Shown: positions 42,535 to 52,456, counted from the stretch's first letter. The stretch: DNA of 64,000 nucleotides from Paraburkholderia mimosarum LMG 23256 = NBRC 106338 (GCF_000739815.1 NZ_BBJJ01000018.1:62001-126000), one strand, 5' to 3'. Notes: a model not told the origin generated them from the sequence alone. Numbers and translations: made by a program.

Positions 42535-44023
42535 GCGTGCCTCCTGCATGCGGTGCGTCCCGCTCAGTCATTGCGTCCGCCGCGCGCTGCGCACGTCGCA
42601 TCAGGCGGTGCGCGCCATCGGCGTCGCCCTGCACTTCGAGCAGCGCGGCCAGATGCGTGAGTGCTTCGTAGTGCGAAGGTTCCAGATAGATGGCCTTGCG
42701 ATAGTGCGCGAGCGCTTCAGCGGCACGCCCCTGCGCGTCGGCGATCAGGCCGAGCAGGTACCAGGTGCCGGCGTTCTGCGCCAACGCCTTCGCCGCTTGC
42801 GCGGCGAGGCGTTCGGCTTCGTCGAGCGAGCCTGCGTCGGCAAGACGCCGCGCGTCGGCGAGCGCGGCCTCGGCCGTGCGCTCGCCAGCGTGCGAGGCGG
42901 TTGGCGCACCGCTCGCCGCCTGCGCACCCATCATCGTCGCGAGGCGTGGGACCGGTGCGTCGTGCAAGGGCCGCAGCGCGAGGCGCAGCGGCGCGGGCCG
43001 GCGCGCCGCCTCGGCCAGCGCCGTGAAGACGGGCGCGCTGCTGGGCGCGGGCGCCACGGCCAGCGCGGCGATCGCCGGCAGCGGCGTGAGCTCTCGCGCG
43101 GGCATGACGGGCGCGCCGTCCGCCGACCCGGGACGAACGGACTTCGCTTGCGCTTCGGGCTCGCGAAATCCGAACGCGAGCGGAATGGACGCGGACGCCA
43201 TCTCGTGCCGCATCATCAGCCCGGTTTCCGCCGGTCCGACGAAGATCATGCCGCCATCCGCGAGCCGCGCGCGCAGCAGACCCATGGCGCGGTCCTGCGC
43301 GCCGCGCTCGAAATAGATCAGGACGTTGCGGCAAAAAATGAAATCGTAGCGCACGGGATGCTGCGCCAGCCAGTCGAACAGGTTCGCGCGCTCGAACGTC
43401 ACGGCGCGCCGCACCGTCGCCGAGATGCGCCAGCCGCCCGGCGTCGACTCGAAGCAGCGCTCGCGAAACGCGAGGCCTTCGCCGCGAAATGCATTGCGGC
43501 CATAGGTGCCGAGCGCGGCCGCCGCAATGGACTGCGCGCTGATGTCGATCGCGTCGATGGCGAACTGCTCGTGCGCGAGACCCGCGTCGAGCAGCGCCAT
43601 GGCCGCAGAATACGGCTCTTCGCCGCTGGAGCACGGCGCGCTCAGCACGCGCAGCACTTCGCCCGGCCGCGCGGCGAGCCGTTTCGCGGCAAGGCGCGCC
43701 AGCGCCGCGAAAGCCTCGCGCTCGCGAAAGAACCAGGTCTCCGGCACCACGAGCGAATCGATCAACGCCTGACGCTCGGCCGGCACGGCCATGAGGCGCT
43801 CCCAGTACGCTTCGCGCGCCCATTCGGGCAGCATCGCGCCGCTCGTCCATTCTTTGCGCAGCGAGGCTGCGTGCGGGGCGTGAGCATCGTGGGCATCGGC
43901 CGCGACTGTCGCTGCCGCGCTCGCGCCCACTGCGCGCGCGAGCGCATGGGCGCCGAGCGATTCGGCATCGATGCCGGTTTCGTCGAGCAGCCAGGCAGCC
44001 AGACGCGGATCGGCCTGCGTCAT
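42527..44023 (-). CDS. wspC: WspC CheR-like methyltransferase with TPR domain
   Basis: A 498-residue protein. The CheR methyltransferase part has LIDSLVVPETWFFRERE, LSAPCSSGEEPYSAAMAL (SAM site) and YDFIFCRNVLIYF. A low-complexity Ala/Pro linker leads to C-terminal TPR repeats (AEALAHYRKAIYLEPSHYEALTHLAALLE). It methylates the WspA receptor, raising signalling. The start at 44023 has GGAGG upstream; the longer open frame runs into wspB. It overlaps wspB by 4 bp and wspD by 8 bp. Confidence 0.94.
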   Translation of the reverse strand: MTQADPRLAAWLLDETGIDAESLGAHALARAVGASAAATVAADAHDAHAPHAASLRKEWTSGAMLPEWAREAYWERLMAVPAERQALIDSLVVPETWFFREREAFAALARLAAKRLAARPGEVLRVLSAPCSSGEEPYSAAMALLDAGLAHEQFAIDAIDISAQSIAAAALGTYGRNAFRGEGLAFRERCFESTPGGWRISATVRRAVTFERANLFDWLAQHPVRYDFIFCRNVLIYFERGAQDRAMGLLRARLADGGMIFVGPAETGLMMRHEMASASIPLAFGFREPEAQAKSVRPGSADGAPVMPARELTPLPAIAALAVAPAPSSAPVFTALAEAARRPAPLRLALRPLHDAPVPRLATMMGAQAASGAPTASHAGERTAEAALADARRLADAGSLDEAERLAAQAAKALAQNAGTWYLLGLIADAQGRAAEALAHYRKAIYLEPSHYEALTHLAALLEVQGDADGAHRLMRRAQRAADAMTERDAPHAGGTHA

Positions 44024-44544
44024 GGCGCGCCTCCGGCTTTCGGCACGTCCGTGGCTTGCGCGGGCGCGCCTTGCCACGAAGGCGGATCGGGGAAGAGCAG
44101 CGCACGCACGCGCGCATCGAGCAGTTGCGCGACTTTCACCCACTGCACGAAACCGTGCTCGTCGCGCGCGACGGGACCGAGCCAGCGTGCCTCGGGCGTG
44201 GCGATGCCGCCTTCGGCAAAGCGCTCGGGCGCAATGGACTGTGTGCGCGTCGCGCATTCGAGCAGCAGCGCGAGCCGGCGCGGCGGCGCGCAAGATCCGG
44301 CGTCGTCGCCCTGGTCATGCACGAGCACGAGCCGCGTGGACATGAGCGCGCGCGCGGGCCGCCCGAGCGCGAGCATCGACAGATCGACCACGGGCACGGG
44401 CGCGCCCTCGTAATCGATCACGCCGGCGATATACGCGGGCGTGCCCGGAAACGCGCGCACGGGCGCGAGCGGCAGCACGTGCACGATCTCGCGGGCGTCG
44501 AGCGCGTAGCGTTCGCCGTCGAGTTCGAACAACAGGAAGAGCAT
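44020..44544 (-). CDS. wspB: WspB CheW-like coupling protein
   Basis: A 174-residue CheW homologue starting MLFLLFELDGERYALDAREI, with IAGVIDYEGAPVPVVDLSML as the conserved core. It scaffolds WspA and WspE at the membrane array. GGGGAG is just before the ATG. It starts 13 bp after the wspA stop and overlaps wspC by 4 bp. Pairing with WspD as a second CheW-like protein is the normal Wsp arrangement. Confidence 0.93.
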   Translation of the reverse strand: MLFLLFELDGERYALDAREIVHVLPLAPVRAFPGTPAYIAGVIDYEGAPVPVVDLSMLALGRPARALMSTRLVLVHDQGDDAGSCAPPRRLALLLECATRTQSIAPERFAEGGIATPEARWLGPVARDEHGFVQWVKVAQLLDARVRALLFPDPPSWQGAPAQATDVPKAGGAP

Positions 44545-44557
44545 CCCCGCTCCCCTG

Positions 44558-46231
44558 TCACGCCTCGATCCGGAACCGCGACACGCCGGTGCGCAGTTCG
44601 TTGGCGACGAGCGTGAGATTGTCGATGGCCTGCGACGACTGGCGCAGCGACTCTGCAGTCTGCTGGGCGGCTTCGGAAAGCTGCGTGAGCGCCTGGGTGA
44701 TCTGCTCGGCACTCGTGGCCTGCGCCTGCATGCCGTCGTTCACGACCTGGAAGCGCGGCGCGAGCGTCTGCACCGCGCCGATGATCTGCGAGAGCTGCAC
44801 GCTCACGGCCTGCACGTCGTGCATGCCGCGGCGCACTTCCTCGGCGAACTTGTCCATGCCCATCACGCCCGCCGAGACGGCCGACTGGATCTCCTTCACG
44901 GTCTGCTCGATGTCGTACGTCGCCACGGCCGTCTGGTCGGCAAGGCGGCGGATTTCGGTGGCGACCACGGCGAAGCCGCGCCCGTACTCGCCCGCCTTCT
45001 CCGCCTCGATCGCCGCGTTCAGCGAAAGCAGGTTGGTCTGGTCGGCCACCTTCGTGATCGTCGCGACGACCTGGTTGATGCTCACGGCCTTCTCGTTGAG
45101 GATGGCGAGCTTCGCGTTCACCGAGCCCGCCGCCTCCATCACGCTGCGCATGGTGTCTTCCATCTGCGTGAGGCCGCTCTGGCTCGTGCTGGCGAGCCCC
45201 GCCGACTGCTCGGCCACCGTCGCCACTTCGTTCATGGTGCGCACGAGGTCGCGCGCCGTCGCGAAAATCTCGCGCGAGGTCGCGCCGATCTCGGTCGTCG
45301 TGGCCGCCGTCTCGCTCGCCGTGGCCTGTTGCTCCTTCGAGGTCGCGGCCACTTCGGCCACCGAGGTCGTGACCTGCAGCGACGACTTCTGCGCTTGCGC
45401 CACGAGGCTCGCGAGCTCGTCGCTCATGCGGTTGAAGCCATCCTCCAGCACGCCGAACTCGTCGCCGCGGTTCAGTTGCAGGCGCTGCGCAAAGTTGCCG
45501 GTGCGCATCGAGTCGTGCACTTCCACGAGTCGTGCCATCGGCACGGTGATCGCGCGATGGAGCGCGTAGCCGGTGGCGAGCGCGGCGAGCAGCACGACGC
45601 CCAGCGCCGTGGCGAGCGTGATCTCCGTGCCCGTGACCGAGTTGCGGATGGTCTGCGCGGACTCGTCGGCCTGCTGACGGTTCTCGTCGACGAGCGCGTT
45701 GGCCACGGCGACCACGTCCTGCCACGCGGGCCCGATCTGCAGGAAGGCGGCCTGCGCGGCCTGGCGCGAGCCGGGCAATTGGCTTGCCGCCGCCTTCAGC
45801 ATCGGCAGATAGCGCGCGTAAGCGTCGCGAAAGCGCTGGAAGTGCTCGCGGTCGTCGGCGCGAAAGAGCGTGCGCTGATACTCGCTCGAGGTTTTCTCGA
45901 CCTGCGCAATGGCCGTCAGCAGCGCGGCGAGGTCGCGCGCCACGGCGTCAGGATCGGCGTCGACGAAGGCCGCTCGCTCGACGAGGCTATTGGTTTCTCG
46001 GGCAGCGGCACGCATCGAGGTCGCGTAGAAGAGCCCCGGCACGGAGTCGCGCGTGAGACTGAGCGCTTCGCTGTCGATGGCGCGCAGGCGGTCCCACGAG
46101 ATGGCGGCCATGGCGAGCATCAGCACGAACAGCAGGCCGAAGCTGAGCACGATGCGCGTGCCGAGGGTGAAGCGACCCTGGGTCTTGCGCGGCAGGCCGG
46201 CGTGGCCGGATCGGGGCATGGCGGTACTCAT
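44558..46231 (-). CDS. wspA: WspA surface-sensing chemoreceptor
   Basis: A 557-residue MCP. TM1 is near residues 25-46 (IVLSFGLLFVLMLAMAAISW), then a four-helix periplasmic sensor, TM2 (ITLATALGVVLLAALATGYALH), a HAMP (MARLVEVHDSMRTGNFAQRL) and a cytoplasmic hairpin with the tip [32 protein letters not shown] (in parts). It is the first gene of the seven-gene leftward operon. In pseudomonads WspA responds to surface contact or envelope stress. The frame is intact. Confidence 0.95.
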   Translation of the reverse strand: MSTAMPRSGHAGLPRKTQGRFTLGTRIVLSFGLLFVLMLAMAAISWDRLRAIDSEALSLTRDSVPGLFYATSMRAAARETNSLVERAAFVDADPDAVARDLAALLTAIAQVEKTSSEYQRTLFRADDREHFQRFRDAYARYLPMLKAAASQLPGSRQAAQAAFLQIGPAWQDVVAVANALVDENRQQADESAQTIRNSVTGTEITLATALGVVLLAALATGYALHRAITVPMARLVEVHDSMRTGNFAQRLQLNRGDEFGVLEDGFNRMSDELASLVAQAQKSSLQVTTSVAEVAATSKEQQATASETAATTTEIGATSREIFATARDLVRTMNEVATVAEQSAGLASTSQSGLTQMEDTMRSVMEAAGSVNAKLAILNEKAVSINQVVATITKVADQTNLLSLNAAIEAEKAGEYGRGFAVVATEIRRLADQTAVATYDIEQTVKEIQSAVSAGVMGMDKFAEEVRRGMHDVQAVSVQLSQIIGAVQTLAPRFQVVNDGMQAQATSAEQITQALTQLSEAAQQTAESLRQSSQAIDNLTLVANELRTGVSRFRIEA

Positions 46232-46459
46232 TACGCTAAGGGCTCTCCGGTGGCGGACCGCCGTAGTGTAATGGGTTTGCTCACTTTTTTGGGATTAGAA
46301 AATCGGCCGGACGGCCGCGCCGATTGGGCCTTCGGGCGAATATAGAGACGAAACTTTGGGCACCGCGGGAAGAACTTGGGCGCGCGGACGCGGGCCGGCC
46401 CGGCGCGCATGCGCGGCGCATCGGCGGGGAGACTCGACGCTTGCTGCGCCGACGACGCG

Positions 46460-46501
46460 CCCACAGCGGCCCCCTTGGGCGGCCCCCCTCGGCGGCCCCC
46501 C
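46460..46501 (-). repeat. G-run tandem repeat just after the TetR stop codon
   Basis: On the minus strand four G-runs of 6, 6, 5 and 3 are separated by 7-8 base loops built from a repeated GGCCGCC-like unit, directly downstream of the TetR gene. It could form a G-quadruplex in the transcript or act as a weak structural terminator. Confidence 0.45.
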
Positions 46502-47170
46502 TTACTTCTTGACGAAGCGCAGCGTGGCGTCGACGACCATCTCGCGGTGGCGTGCGCGCAGGCGCGGATGCGACGGGTCGCGCCCGAACGCCGCGCCGAA
46601 CGTGTGGCGGTTGCCCACGCGGTGAAAGCACATCGAGCTGATGAGCAGATGGAGGTCGATGGGATCGATGTCGTCGCGGAACGCGCCGCTCGCCACGCCG
46701 CGCGCGAGCAGGTCTTCGATCGTGCGGATCGCGCTCGCGTTGCGGCTGCGGAACGTCTTCAGGCGCTCGATGTACTTCGCGCCGTGAATGTTCTCGATCG
46801 TCACGAGGCGCACGAAGTCGCGATGACGGTCGTGATAGTCGAAGGTGAATTCAACGAGCCGCCGCAAGCCTTCCACGGGATCCAGTTCGTCGATGTGCAG
46901 GTCGAGTTCGAGCGCGCGGATGTCGCCGTAGACCTTGTCGAGCACCGCTTCGTACAGCCCTTCCTTGCTGCCGAAGTAGTAATACAGCATGCGCTTGGTC
47001 GTGTTGGTGCGCTCGGCGATCGCGTCCACGCGCGCGCCGGAGAGACCCATTGCCGAGAATTCGGCCGTCGCGACTTCGAGGATATTGCGCCTGGTCTGCT
47101 CGGGATCGTACTTGCGCCGGCTTTCCGATTGAGCATCGTTGCGTTCGGCCGAGGCCGCCGGTCTTGCCAT
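46502..47170 (-). CDS. TetR-family regulator of the quinate/shikimate cluster
   Basis: A 222-residue regulator. The HTH is EQTRRNILEVATAEFSAMGLSGARVDAIAERTNTTKRMLYYYFGSKEGLY (consecutive helices). The ligand domain includes FTFDYHDRHRDFVRLVTIENIHGAKYI and a C-terminal segment FRDDIDPIDLHLLISSMCFH, as in TetR proteins with aromatic or hydroaromatic ligands. It is the last gene of the leftward aroQ-aroE-MFS unit, 124 bp after the transporter. The palindrome at 50215 in the divergent promoter is its most likely operator. Confidence 0.87.
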   Translation of the reverse strand: MARPAASAERNDAQSESRRKYDPEQTRRNILEVATAEFSAMGLSGARVDAIAERTNTTKRMLYYYFGSKEGLYEAVLDKVYGDIRALELDLHIDELDPVEGLRRLVEFTFDYHDRHRDFVRLVTIENIHGAKYIERLKTFRSRNASAIRTIEDLLARGVASGAFRDDIDPIDLHLLISSMCFHRVGNRHTFGAAFGRDPSHPRLRARHREMVVDATLRFVKK

Positions 47171-47294
47171 GTTTATTGTGGCCCGCAGCAGGAAAGGAAT
47201 GCGGGCGATTCTAGCATGGCGGGCGCGGCGCGCCGGTGAGGCGCCGCGCCGCGCAACCCCGCTGAAAAGCCGCCCGGGAAGCGGCGTTCGAGCC

Positions 47295-48656
47295 TTACAG
47301 TTCGATCCGCTTGATGTCGCCGACGATGAAGATATAGGAGGCTGCGCCGATCAGCGCGATCACGCCGATGAACACGAGCGCCCACACGAACGACCCGGTC
47401 GCGCCCACGATCAGGCCCACGACCAGCGGCGTCACGATACCCGCGAGGTTGGCCGCGAAGTTGAAGATGCCGCCCGTGAGACCGAGCATGCCGGCCGGCG
47501 CGATGTCCGAGACGAGCGTCCAGCCGAGCGCGGCCATGCCCTGCGCGAAGAACGCCACCGAGAGAATCGCGATCACGGCCACATTGCTCTCGACGAAGTT
47601 CGCGAGAATGATGCTCGAGGCGAGCAGCAGCCCGGCGATGATCGGCAGCTTGCGCGCCACGTTGGCGGAGACGCCCCGGCGCAGCATCCAGTCGGAGAAC
47701 GTGCCGCCGAACATCACGCCGACCGACGCGGCGATGAACGGCATGATCGCGAAGAAACCGATCTTGAGCCAGCCCATGTGGCGTTCGGTGGCGAGGTAAG
47801 TCGGGAACCACGTGAGGAAGAACACCAGCGTGGAGTTGCCCGCGAACTGCCCGAGGCAGATGCCTGCAAGCTGACGGCGGCGCAGGAGCTGGCCGGCCAT
47901 GCGCCAGTCGAAGCCCTGCTTCTTCGTCTGCGCTTGCGCATCGGCCTTGCGCTCGTGGCGCGCGAGGCCGCCGCCCGCCTCGATGTAATCGAGTTCGGCG
48001 CGGTTGGCCCCCGGATGCTCGTGCGGCTCGCGATACCGGAACCACCACACCACGCCGAACGCGATGCCGGCGGCGCCGACCACATAGAACAGCGAGCGCC
48101 AGCCGTAGGCGCCCATCAGCGCGAAGAGGAAGGGGCTGAAGAACGCGAGGCCGATGTACTCGCCCACGGTGTAAGTGCCCGTGGCGAATGCGCGCTCGCC
48201 TTGCGGGAACCACGTGGCGACTACGCGGCTATTCGTCGGAAAGCACGGCGACTCTGCCGCGCCGAGGCCCAGGCGGCACGCGAACAACGCCCCAATGCCG
48301 TTGACGAGGCCCTGCGCAAGCGTGAACAGCGACCAGAGCGTGATCGAGAGCCAGTAGGTGAGCTTGCTGCCGAAGCGATCGAGAAACAGGCCGCCCGGAA
48401 TCTGCGCGACCACATAGCTCCAGGAAAACGCCGAGAACACGACGCCCATGAGCGCCGCATTGATGCCAAGCTCCTTGGTGAGCTGCGGCGCGGCGATGCC
48501 GAGCACGGTGCGATCGAGGTAATTGATCATCGTGCCGACGGCCAGCAGGCCGAGGATGCCGTAGCGGGCCTTCGAGCGGCGCATCGCGCCCTCGGCGGGC
48601 GTCGCGGCGGAAAGCGTTGACGCGTCGCCGCGTCCCGTGGATAGCGGTGGTGCCAT
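47295..48656 (-). CDS. MFS transporter, anion:cation symporter family (probable quinate/shikimate uptake)
   Basis: A 453-residue transporter with twelve predicted helices. The family signature is YGILGLLAVGTMINYLDRTVLGIAAPQL near the N-terminus and GGLFLDRFGSKLTYW at the loop 2-3 motif; GMAALGWTLVSDIAPAGMLGLTGGIFNF lies in the second half. This ACS branch carries sugar acids, aromatic acids and quinate-like compounds. Encoded between the AroE-like dehydrogenase and the TetR gene, it most likely imports quinate or shikimate. Substrate inferred from context. Confidence 0.88.
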   Translation of the reverse strand: MAPPLSTGRGDASTLSAATPAEGAMRRSKARYGILGLLAVGTMINYLDRTVLGIAAPQLTKELGINAALMGVVFSAFSWSYVVAQIPGGLFLDRFGSKLTYWLSITLWSLFTLAQGLVNGIGALFACRLGLGAAESPCFPTNSRVVATWFPQGERAFATGTYTVGEYIGLAFFSPFLFALMGAYGWRSLFYVVGAAGIAFGVVWWFRYREPHEHPGANRAELDYIEAGGGLARHERKADAQAQTKKQGFDWRMAGQLLRRRQLAGICLGQFAGNSTLVFFLTWFPTYLATERHMGWLKIGFFAIMPFIAASVGVMFGGTFSDWMLRRGVSANVARKLPIIAGLLLASSIILANFVESNVAVIAILSVAFFAQGMAALGWTLVSDIAPAGMLGLTGGIFNFAANLAGIVTPLVVGLIVGATGSFVWALVFIGVIALIGAASYIFIVGDIKRIEL

Positions 48657-48725
48657 GTCTGTCTCCTGGTGTTGGCCGGAGCTGGCGCTTTCACGCAGAC
48701 TCCGTGCCCATACAAAGCTCGTTTG

Positions 48726-49637
48726 TTATTCGCCGGCGTTTGCCGCCAGCATGGACTGCAGATGCGCATACACGCGTTCCGCGTCGGGCTCGACACCCGT
48801 GAACAGCCGGAACGCGTCCACTGCCTGGTACACCGCCATCCCGCCGCCGCTCAGCGTGCGGCAGCCGCGCGCCTCGGCCGCTTCGAGCAGCGCCGTGCGA
48901 ATCGGGAAATAGACGATGTCCGCCACCCACAGCCGCTCGTGCAGATACTCCGCGGGCAGCGGCAGGCCGGGCAGCTTCGCCATGCCGGTCGGCGTGGCGT
49001 GGATCAGGCCGGTGGCGTGCAGGAGCACGTCTCGCAAGTCACCGCCCGCGCGCACGCGCGCAGCCGGGAAACGCGCCTGCAGTTCGGCGGCGAGGGACGC
49101 GGCGCGCGCCGCGTCCACGTCGAACAGCGTGAGCGCCTTCGCGCCCATCTGCAGCGCCGCGTGCGCGACCGCCGCGCCCGCGCCACCCGCACCCAGTTGC
49201 ACGACCGCTTCGAGCGAGACGTCGGGCAAGCCGCGCCGGAACGCGCGCGCGAAACCCGACCAGTCGGTGTTGTGGCCGATGCGCTTGCCGTCGCGCAAGA
49301 GCACCGTGTTCACGGCGCCGAGCGCGCGGGCGTCGTCGGAGAGTTCGTCGAGCAGTTCGATCACGGCCTGCTTGCAGGGGTACGTGATGTTGAGGCCGTC
49401 GAAGCCCATGCGCTCGGCGGCGAGCAGCAGCTCGGGCAGCGCGGCGGGCGTGAGCTCGAGCGCTTCGAGATCGATGCGCCGGTAAACATAGTTGAAGCCG
49501 AGTTCGCGGCCCTCTTTCTCGTGCATCGCGGGCGTGAGCGAGGCGCCGATGCCCGAGCCGATCAGGCCGCACAGAAACGACTGCTTGCTCGCGCGCGCGC
49601 CCAGTGGGCTTTTTTCAGCGGAATTGCCGGCGCTCAT
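48726..49637 (-). CDS. Quinate/shikimate dehydrogenase-like protein (AroE family)
   Basis: A 303-residue oxidoreductase. The substrate domain has [20 protein letters not shown] and [19 protein letters not shown], with the catalytic Lys replaced in context as YPCKQ (canonical NVTxPxK). The nucleotide domain has [18 protein letters not shown], and FDVDAARA after it points to NAD rather than NADP preference. The C-terminal [18 protein letters not shown] is standard. In a catabolic cluster it would oxidise quinate/shikimate to the 3-dehydro forms rather than serve biosynthesis. It overlaps aroQ by 4 bp. Confidence 0.88.
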   Translation of the reverse strand: MSAGNSAEKSPLGARASKQSFLCGLIGSGIGASLTPAMHEKEGRELGFNYVYRRIDLEALELTPAALPELLLAAERMGFDGLNITYPCKQAVIELLDELSDDARALGAVNTVLLRDGKRIGHNTDWSGFARAFRRGLPDVSLEAVVQLGAGGAGAAVAHAALQMGAKALTLFDVDAARAASLAAELQARFPAARVRAGGDLRDVLLHATGLIHATPTGMAKLPGLPLPAEYLHERLWVADIVYFPIRTALLEAAEARGCRTLSGGGMAVYQAVDAFRLFTGVEPDAERVYAHLQSMLAANAGE

Positions 49638-50089
49638 TTCGCCACCTTTTTCGCGAGCAGCGTGGCCATGCGCTCCAGCGCGAGCACATACCCCTGCGTG
49701 CCGCAGCCGACGATGATGCCCTCCGCAATGGGCGAAACAAACGAATGGTGCCGGAACGCCTCGCGCTTGTGCACGTTCGAAATATGGACTTCGATCACGG
49801 GCTTCGCGATGGCGGAAAGCGCATCGGCGATCGCGACCGACGTATGCGTATAAGCCGCCGGATTGATGACGATACCGTCCACACGCGTACGCGCTTCATG
49901 AAGCCAGTCGATCAGCTGATGCTCGGCGTTCGACTGGCGAAAATCAATCTCGAGCCCAAGACGCGCCGCCGCTTCGCGGCACAGGCCCGCAACGTCATCC
50001 AATGTTTGCGCACCGTAGATCGCGGGTTCCCGCGTTCCCAGCAGATTCAGGTTCGGTCCGTTCAGGACCAGCACCGAAGGCATTCCCAT
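49634..50089 (-). CDS. aroQ: Type II 3-dehydroquinate dehydratase
   Basis: A 151-residue type II enzyme interconverting 3-dehydroquinate and 3-dehydroshikimate. Signature parts are [20 protein letters not shown] (with the lid Arg and catalytic Tyr), [29 protein letters not shown] and [21 protein letters not shown]. It is the first gene of the leftward unit; its stop overlaps the AroE-like start. The promoter region is shared with quiC and carries a 14-bp palindrome. Here it probably works in quinate breakdown. Confidence 0.95.
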   Translation of the reverse strand: MGMPSVLVLNGPNLNLLGTREPAIYGAQTLDDVAGLCREAAARLGLEIDFRQSNAEHQLIDWLHEARTRVDGIVINPAAYTHTSVAIADALSAIAKPVIEVHISNVHKREAFRHHSFVSPIAEGIIVGCGTQGYVLALERMATLLAKKVAK

Positions 50090-50214
50090 TACTCACGCTC
50101 CAGTTTGACGACCGGCACGGCGCATGCCGATGAACCCTTGCATGCCCTCACCGCATGGTCGCCAGTGTGCCGCGAAGCGGGGCAACGGTCACCCTGGGGT
50201 TTGCGAGAATTTGT

Positions 50215-50228
50215 ACTAACTAGTTAGT
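50215..50228. promoter_or_regulatory. Perfect 14-bp palindrome in the aroQ-quiC divergent promoter
   Basis: ACTAACTAGTTAGT is fully self-complementary and AT-rich. It lies 126 bp from the aroQ start and 139 bp from the quiC start. A size and placement like this suit a TetR-family operator controlling both directions. Confidence 0.75.
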
Positions 50229-50366
50229 TTGGCGTATTCTTCGGACACTCCAGCGGCAAGTGTGTCTGCAGCGCGCTGGTTGGCTCAGTGGCTACGCCAC
50301 GCCGCGCCGCTGACCCGCACCCTTTTCAATGCCGTTGCCGCAGTCATCCCCGTAGTGGTCACACTC

Positions 50367-52316
50367 ATGTCCAACACGCCCCAAGTCCCCTCTCGCCCGC
50401 TGCGCCGCTCCATCGCCACGGTGTCGATCAGCGGCACACTCGCCGAAAAGCTCGCGGCCATCCGCGCCGCCGGCTTCGACGCAGTCGAGATCTTCGAGAA
50501 CGACCTGCTCTATTTCGAAGGTTCGCCAGCCGACGTGCGCCGCATGGCCGCCGATCTCGGGCTCGATATCGTGCTGTACCAGCCGTTTCGCGATTTCGAG
50601 GGTGTCGCGCCCGAACGCCTCGCGCGCAACCTCGAACGCGTGAAGCGCAAGTTCGATGTCATGCATCAGCTGGGCACGGACCGTTTGCTGGTGTGCAGCA
50701 ACGTCTCGCCCGAAGCGATCTGCGACGACGGCCTCGCCGCCGAACAGCTTGGCGCACTGGCACGCGCAGCCGGCGAAGCGGGCGTGACGATCTGCTATGA
50801 GGCGCTCGCGTGGGGGCGCCACGTGCGTACTTATGGGCATGCGTGGCGACTCGTCAACACGGTCAATCATGCGAACCTGACGCTCGCGCTGGACAGCTTC
50901 CACACGCTCTCGCTCGACGACGCGCCCGACGGCATCGGCGCGATCCCGGGCGAGCGCATCGGCTTCGTGCAGATCGCCGACGCACCGCGCATGCAGATGG
51001 ACGTGCTCGAATGGAGCCGGCACTATCGCTGCTTCCCGGGACAGGGCGATTTCGCGCTCGCCGACTTCACGGCACAGGTCGTGAAGAGCGGTTATACGGG
51101 TCCGCTGTCACTCGAAATTTTCAACGACGGTTTTCGCGGCGCGCCGCCCGCCGCCACGGCCGCCGACGGTCATCGCTCGCTCCTGCTGCTCGAGGAACTC
51201 ACGCGCGAGGCGCTACAAGCCGGGCATATCGAGGCAAGCACGCTCTACAACCCGAGCGCGGCGCCCGCGAATGCACAGTGGCAGTTCCTCGAATTCGCCG
51301 TGGACGACACGGCGCGCGCGCACGTGGCCAACTGGCTCGAAAAGCTGCACTTTCGCCGCGCCGGCCAGCATCGCTCGAAGGACGTGACGCTCTATCGGCA
51401 TGGTTCAGCGGCCATCGTGCTCAATGCCGAGCCCGACTCGTTCGCCGATGCCTTTTTCCAGCGCCATGGGCTCTCGCTCTGCGCCTCGGCATTGCGCGTG
51501 GACGACGCACGTCTCGCGCTCGAACGCGCCAGCGGTTTCGGCTATCAGCCGTTCTCGGGCCGCGTGGGTCCGAATGAACGCGTGGTGCCCGCCGTGCAAG
51601 CGCCGGACGGCAGTCTTAACTATTTCGTTCACGAGCAGCCCGGCGAGCCCACGCTATTCGAAGCCGATTTCTCGCTCACCGAGATCGACGGTCCTGTCGA
51701 AGTCGGCCCGATCGCGGGCATCGATCATGTGAGCCTGTCACTTCCGGCGGGTTCGTTCGACACGTGGGTACTGTTTCTGAAGACGGTGTTCGGGCTCGAA
51801 GCGACGCCCGCCGTGCTGTTGCCCGACCCGTACGGGCTCGTGCGCAGCCGCGCGCTCATGAGCCGCGACCGCGGGCTGCGTGTCGTGCTCAACGCCTCGG
51901 TGGACCAGCACACGGCCGCCGCGGAAACCGTGCGCGCCTACCACGGCACCGGCCTGAACCACGTGGCGTTCAGCACTGGCGACATCTTCCGTGCGGTGAC
52001 CGAATTCGAGTCGGCAGGCGTGCCGCTCCTGCGCGTGCCCGCGAACTACTACGACGATCTCGACGCACGCCACGCGCTCGATCCTGAATTCCTCGATGCC
52101 CTGCGCGAGCACAACCTGCTCTACGACCGCGACGAGCGCGGCGGCGAGTTCCTGCACGCCTACACCGAAACGCTCGACCAGCGCTTCTTCCTGGAAATCG
52201 TGGTGCGGCGTGGCGGCTACGACGGTTACGGCGCCGCCAACGCCGCCGTGCGCCTCGCGGCGCAGGCGCGCCAGCGCGCGCTCGCTGCAAGGGAGGCCCA
52301 CGACCCGCCGCAATGA
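50367..52316 (+). CDS. quiC: QuiC-type 3-dehydroshikimate dehydratase fused to an HPPD-like VOC domain
   Basis: A 649-residue two-domain enzyme. Residues about 1-285 are an AP-endonuclease-2-type TIM barrel (TVSISGTLAEKLAAIRAAGFDAVEIFE, ICYEALAWGRHV, LALDSFHTLS, PLSLEIFNDGFR), which dehydrates 3-dehydroshikimate to protocatechuate. Residues about 290-640 are a 4-hydroxyphenylpyruvate-dioxygenase-like VOC region with metal-ligand segments in GIDHVSLSLP, GLNHVAFSTGD and RFFLEIVVRRGGYDGYG. The frame is open to 50229, but 50367 (MSNTPQ) starts the family alignment; its ribosome-binding site is weak. Divergent from aroQ, it completes quinate to protocatechuate. Confidence 0.92.
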   Translation: MSNTPQVPSRPLRRSIATVSISGTLAEKLAAIRAAGFDAVEIFENDLLYFEGSPADVRRMAADLGLDIVLYQPFRDFEGVAPERLARNLERVKRKFDVMHQLGTDRLLVCSNVSPEAICDDGLAAEQLGALARAAGEAGVTICYEALAWGRHVRTYGHAWRLVNTVNHANLTLALDSFHTLSLDDAPDGIGAIPGERIGFVQIADAPRMQMDVLEWSRHYRCFPGQGDFALADFTAQVVKSGYTGPLSLEIFNDGFRGAPPAATAADGHRSLLLLEELTREALQAGHIEASTLYNPSAAPANAQWQFLEFAVDDTARAHVANWLEKLHFRRAGQHRSKDVTLYRHGSAAIVLNAEPDSFADAFFQRHGLSLCASALRVDDARLALERASGFGYQPFSGRVGPNERVVPAVQAPDGSLNYFVHEQPGEPTLFEADFSLTEIDGPVEVGPIAGIDHVSLSLPAGSFDTWVLFLKTVFGLEATPAVLLPDPYGLVRSRALMSRDRGLRVVLNASVDQHTAAAETVRAYHGTGLNHVAFSTGDIFRAVTEFESAGVPLLRVPANYYDDLDARHALDPEFLDALREHNLLYDRDERGGEFLHAYTETLDQRFFLEIVVRRGGYDGYGAANAAVRLAAQARQRALAAREAHDPPQ

Positions 52317-52456
52317 CCCGCATGCAATCGCGCCGCAGACCCCTTCTCGCACAATGAGCGCGCTTTCGCGCGCTTCGCTCGCCGCAGCGCGCTCCAAACG
52401 GATGCGGCGTAATAAAGCATAAGATAAGCAGTCCATATTTAAACGGAGACACGACG

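Noticed and set aside
42533..44413. A 626-codon open frame on the + strand opposite wspC
   Set aside because: Antisense to a gene with unmistakable CheR and TPR motifs; its product is Arg/His-rich without domain resemblance.
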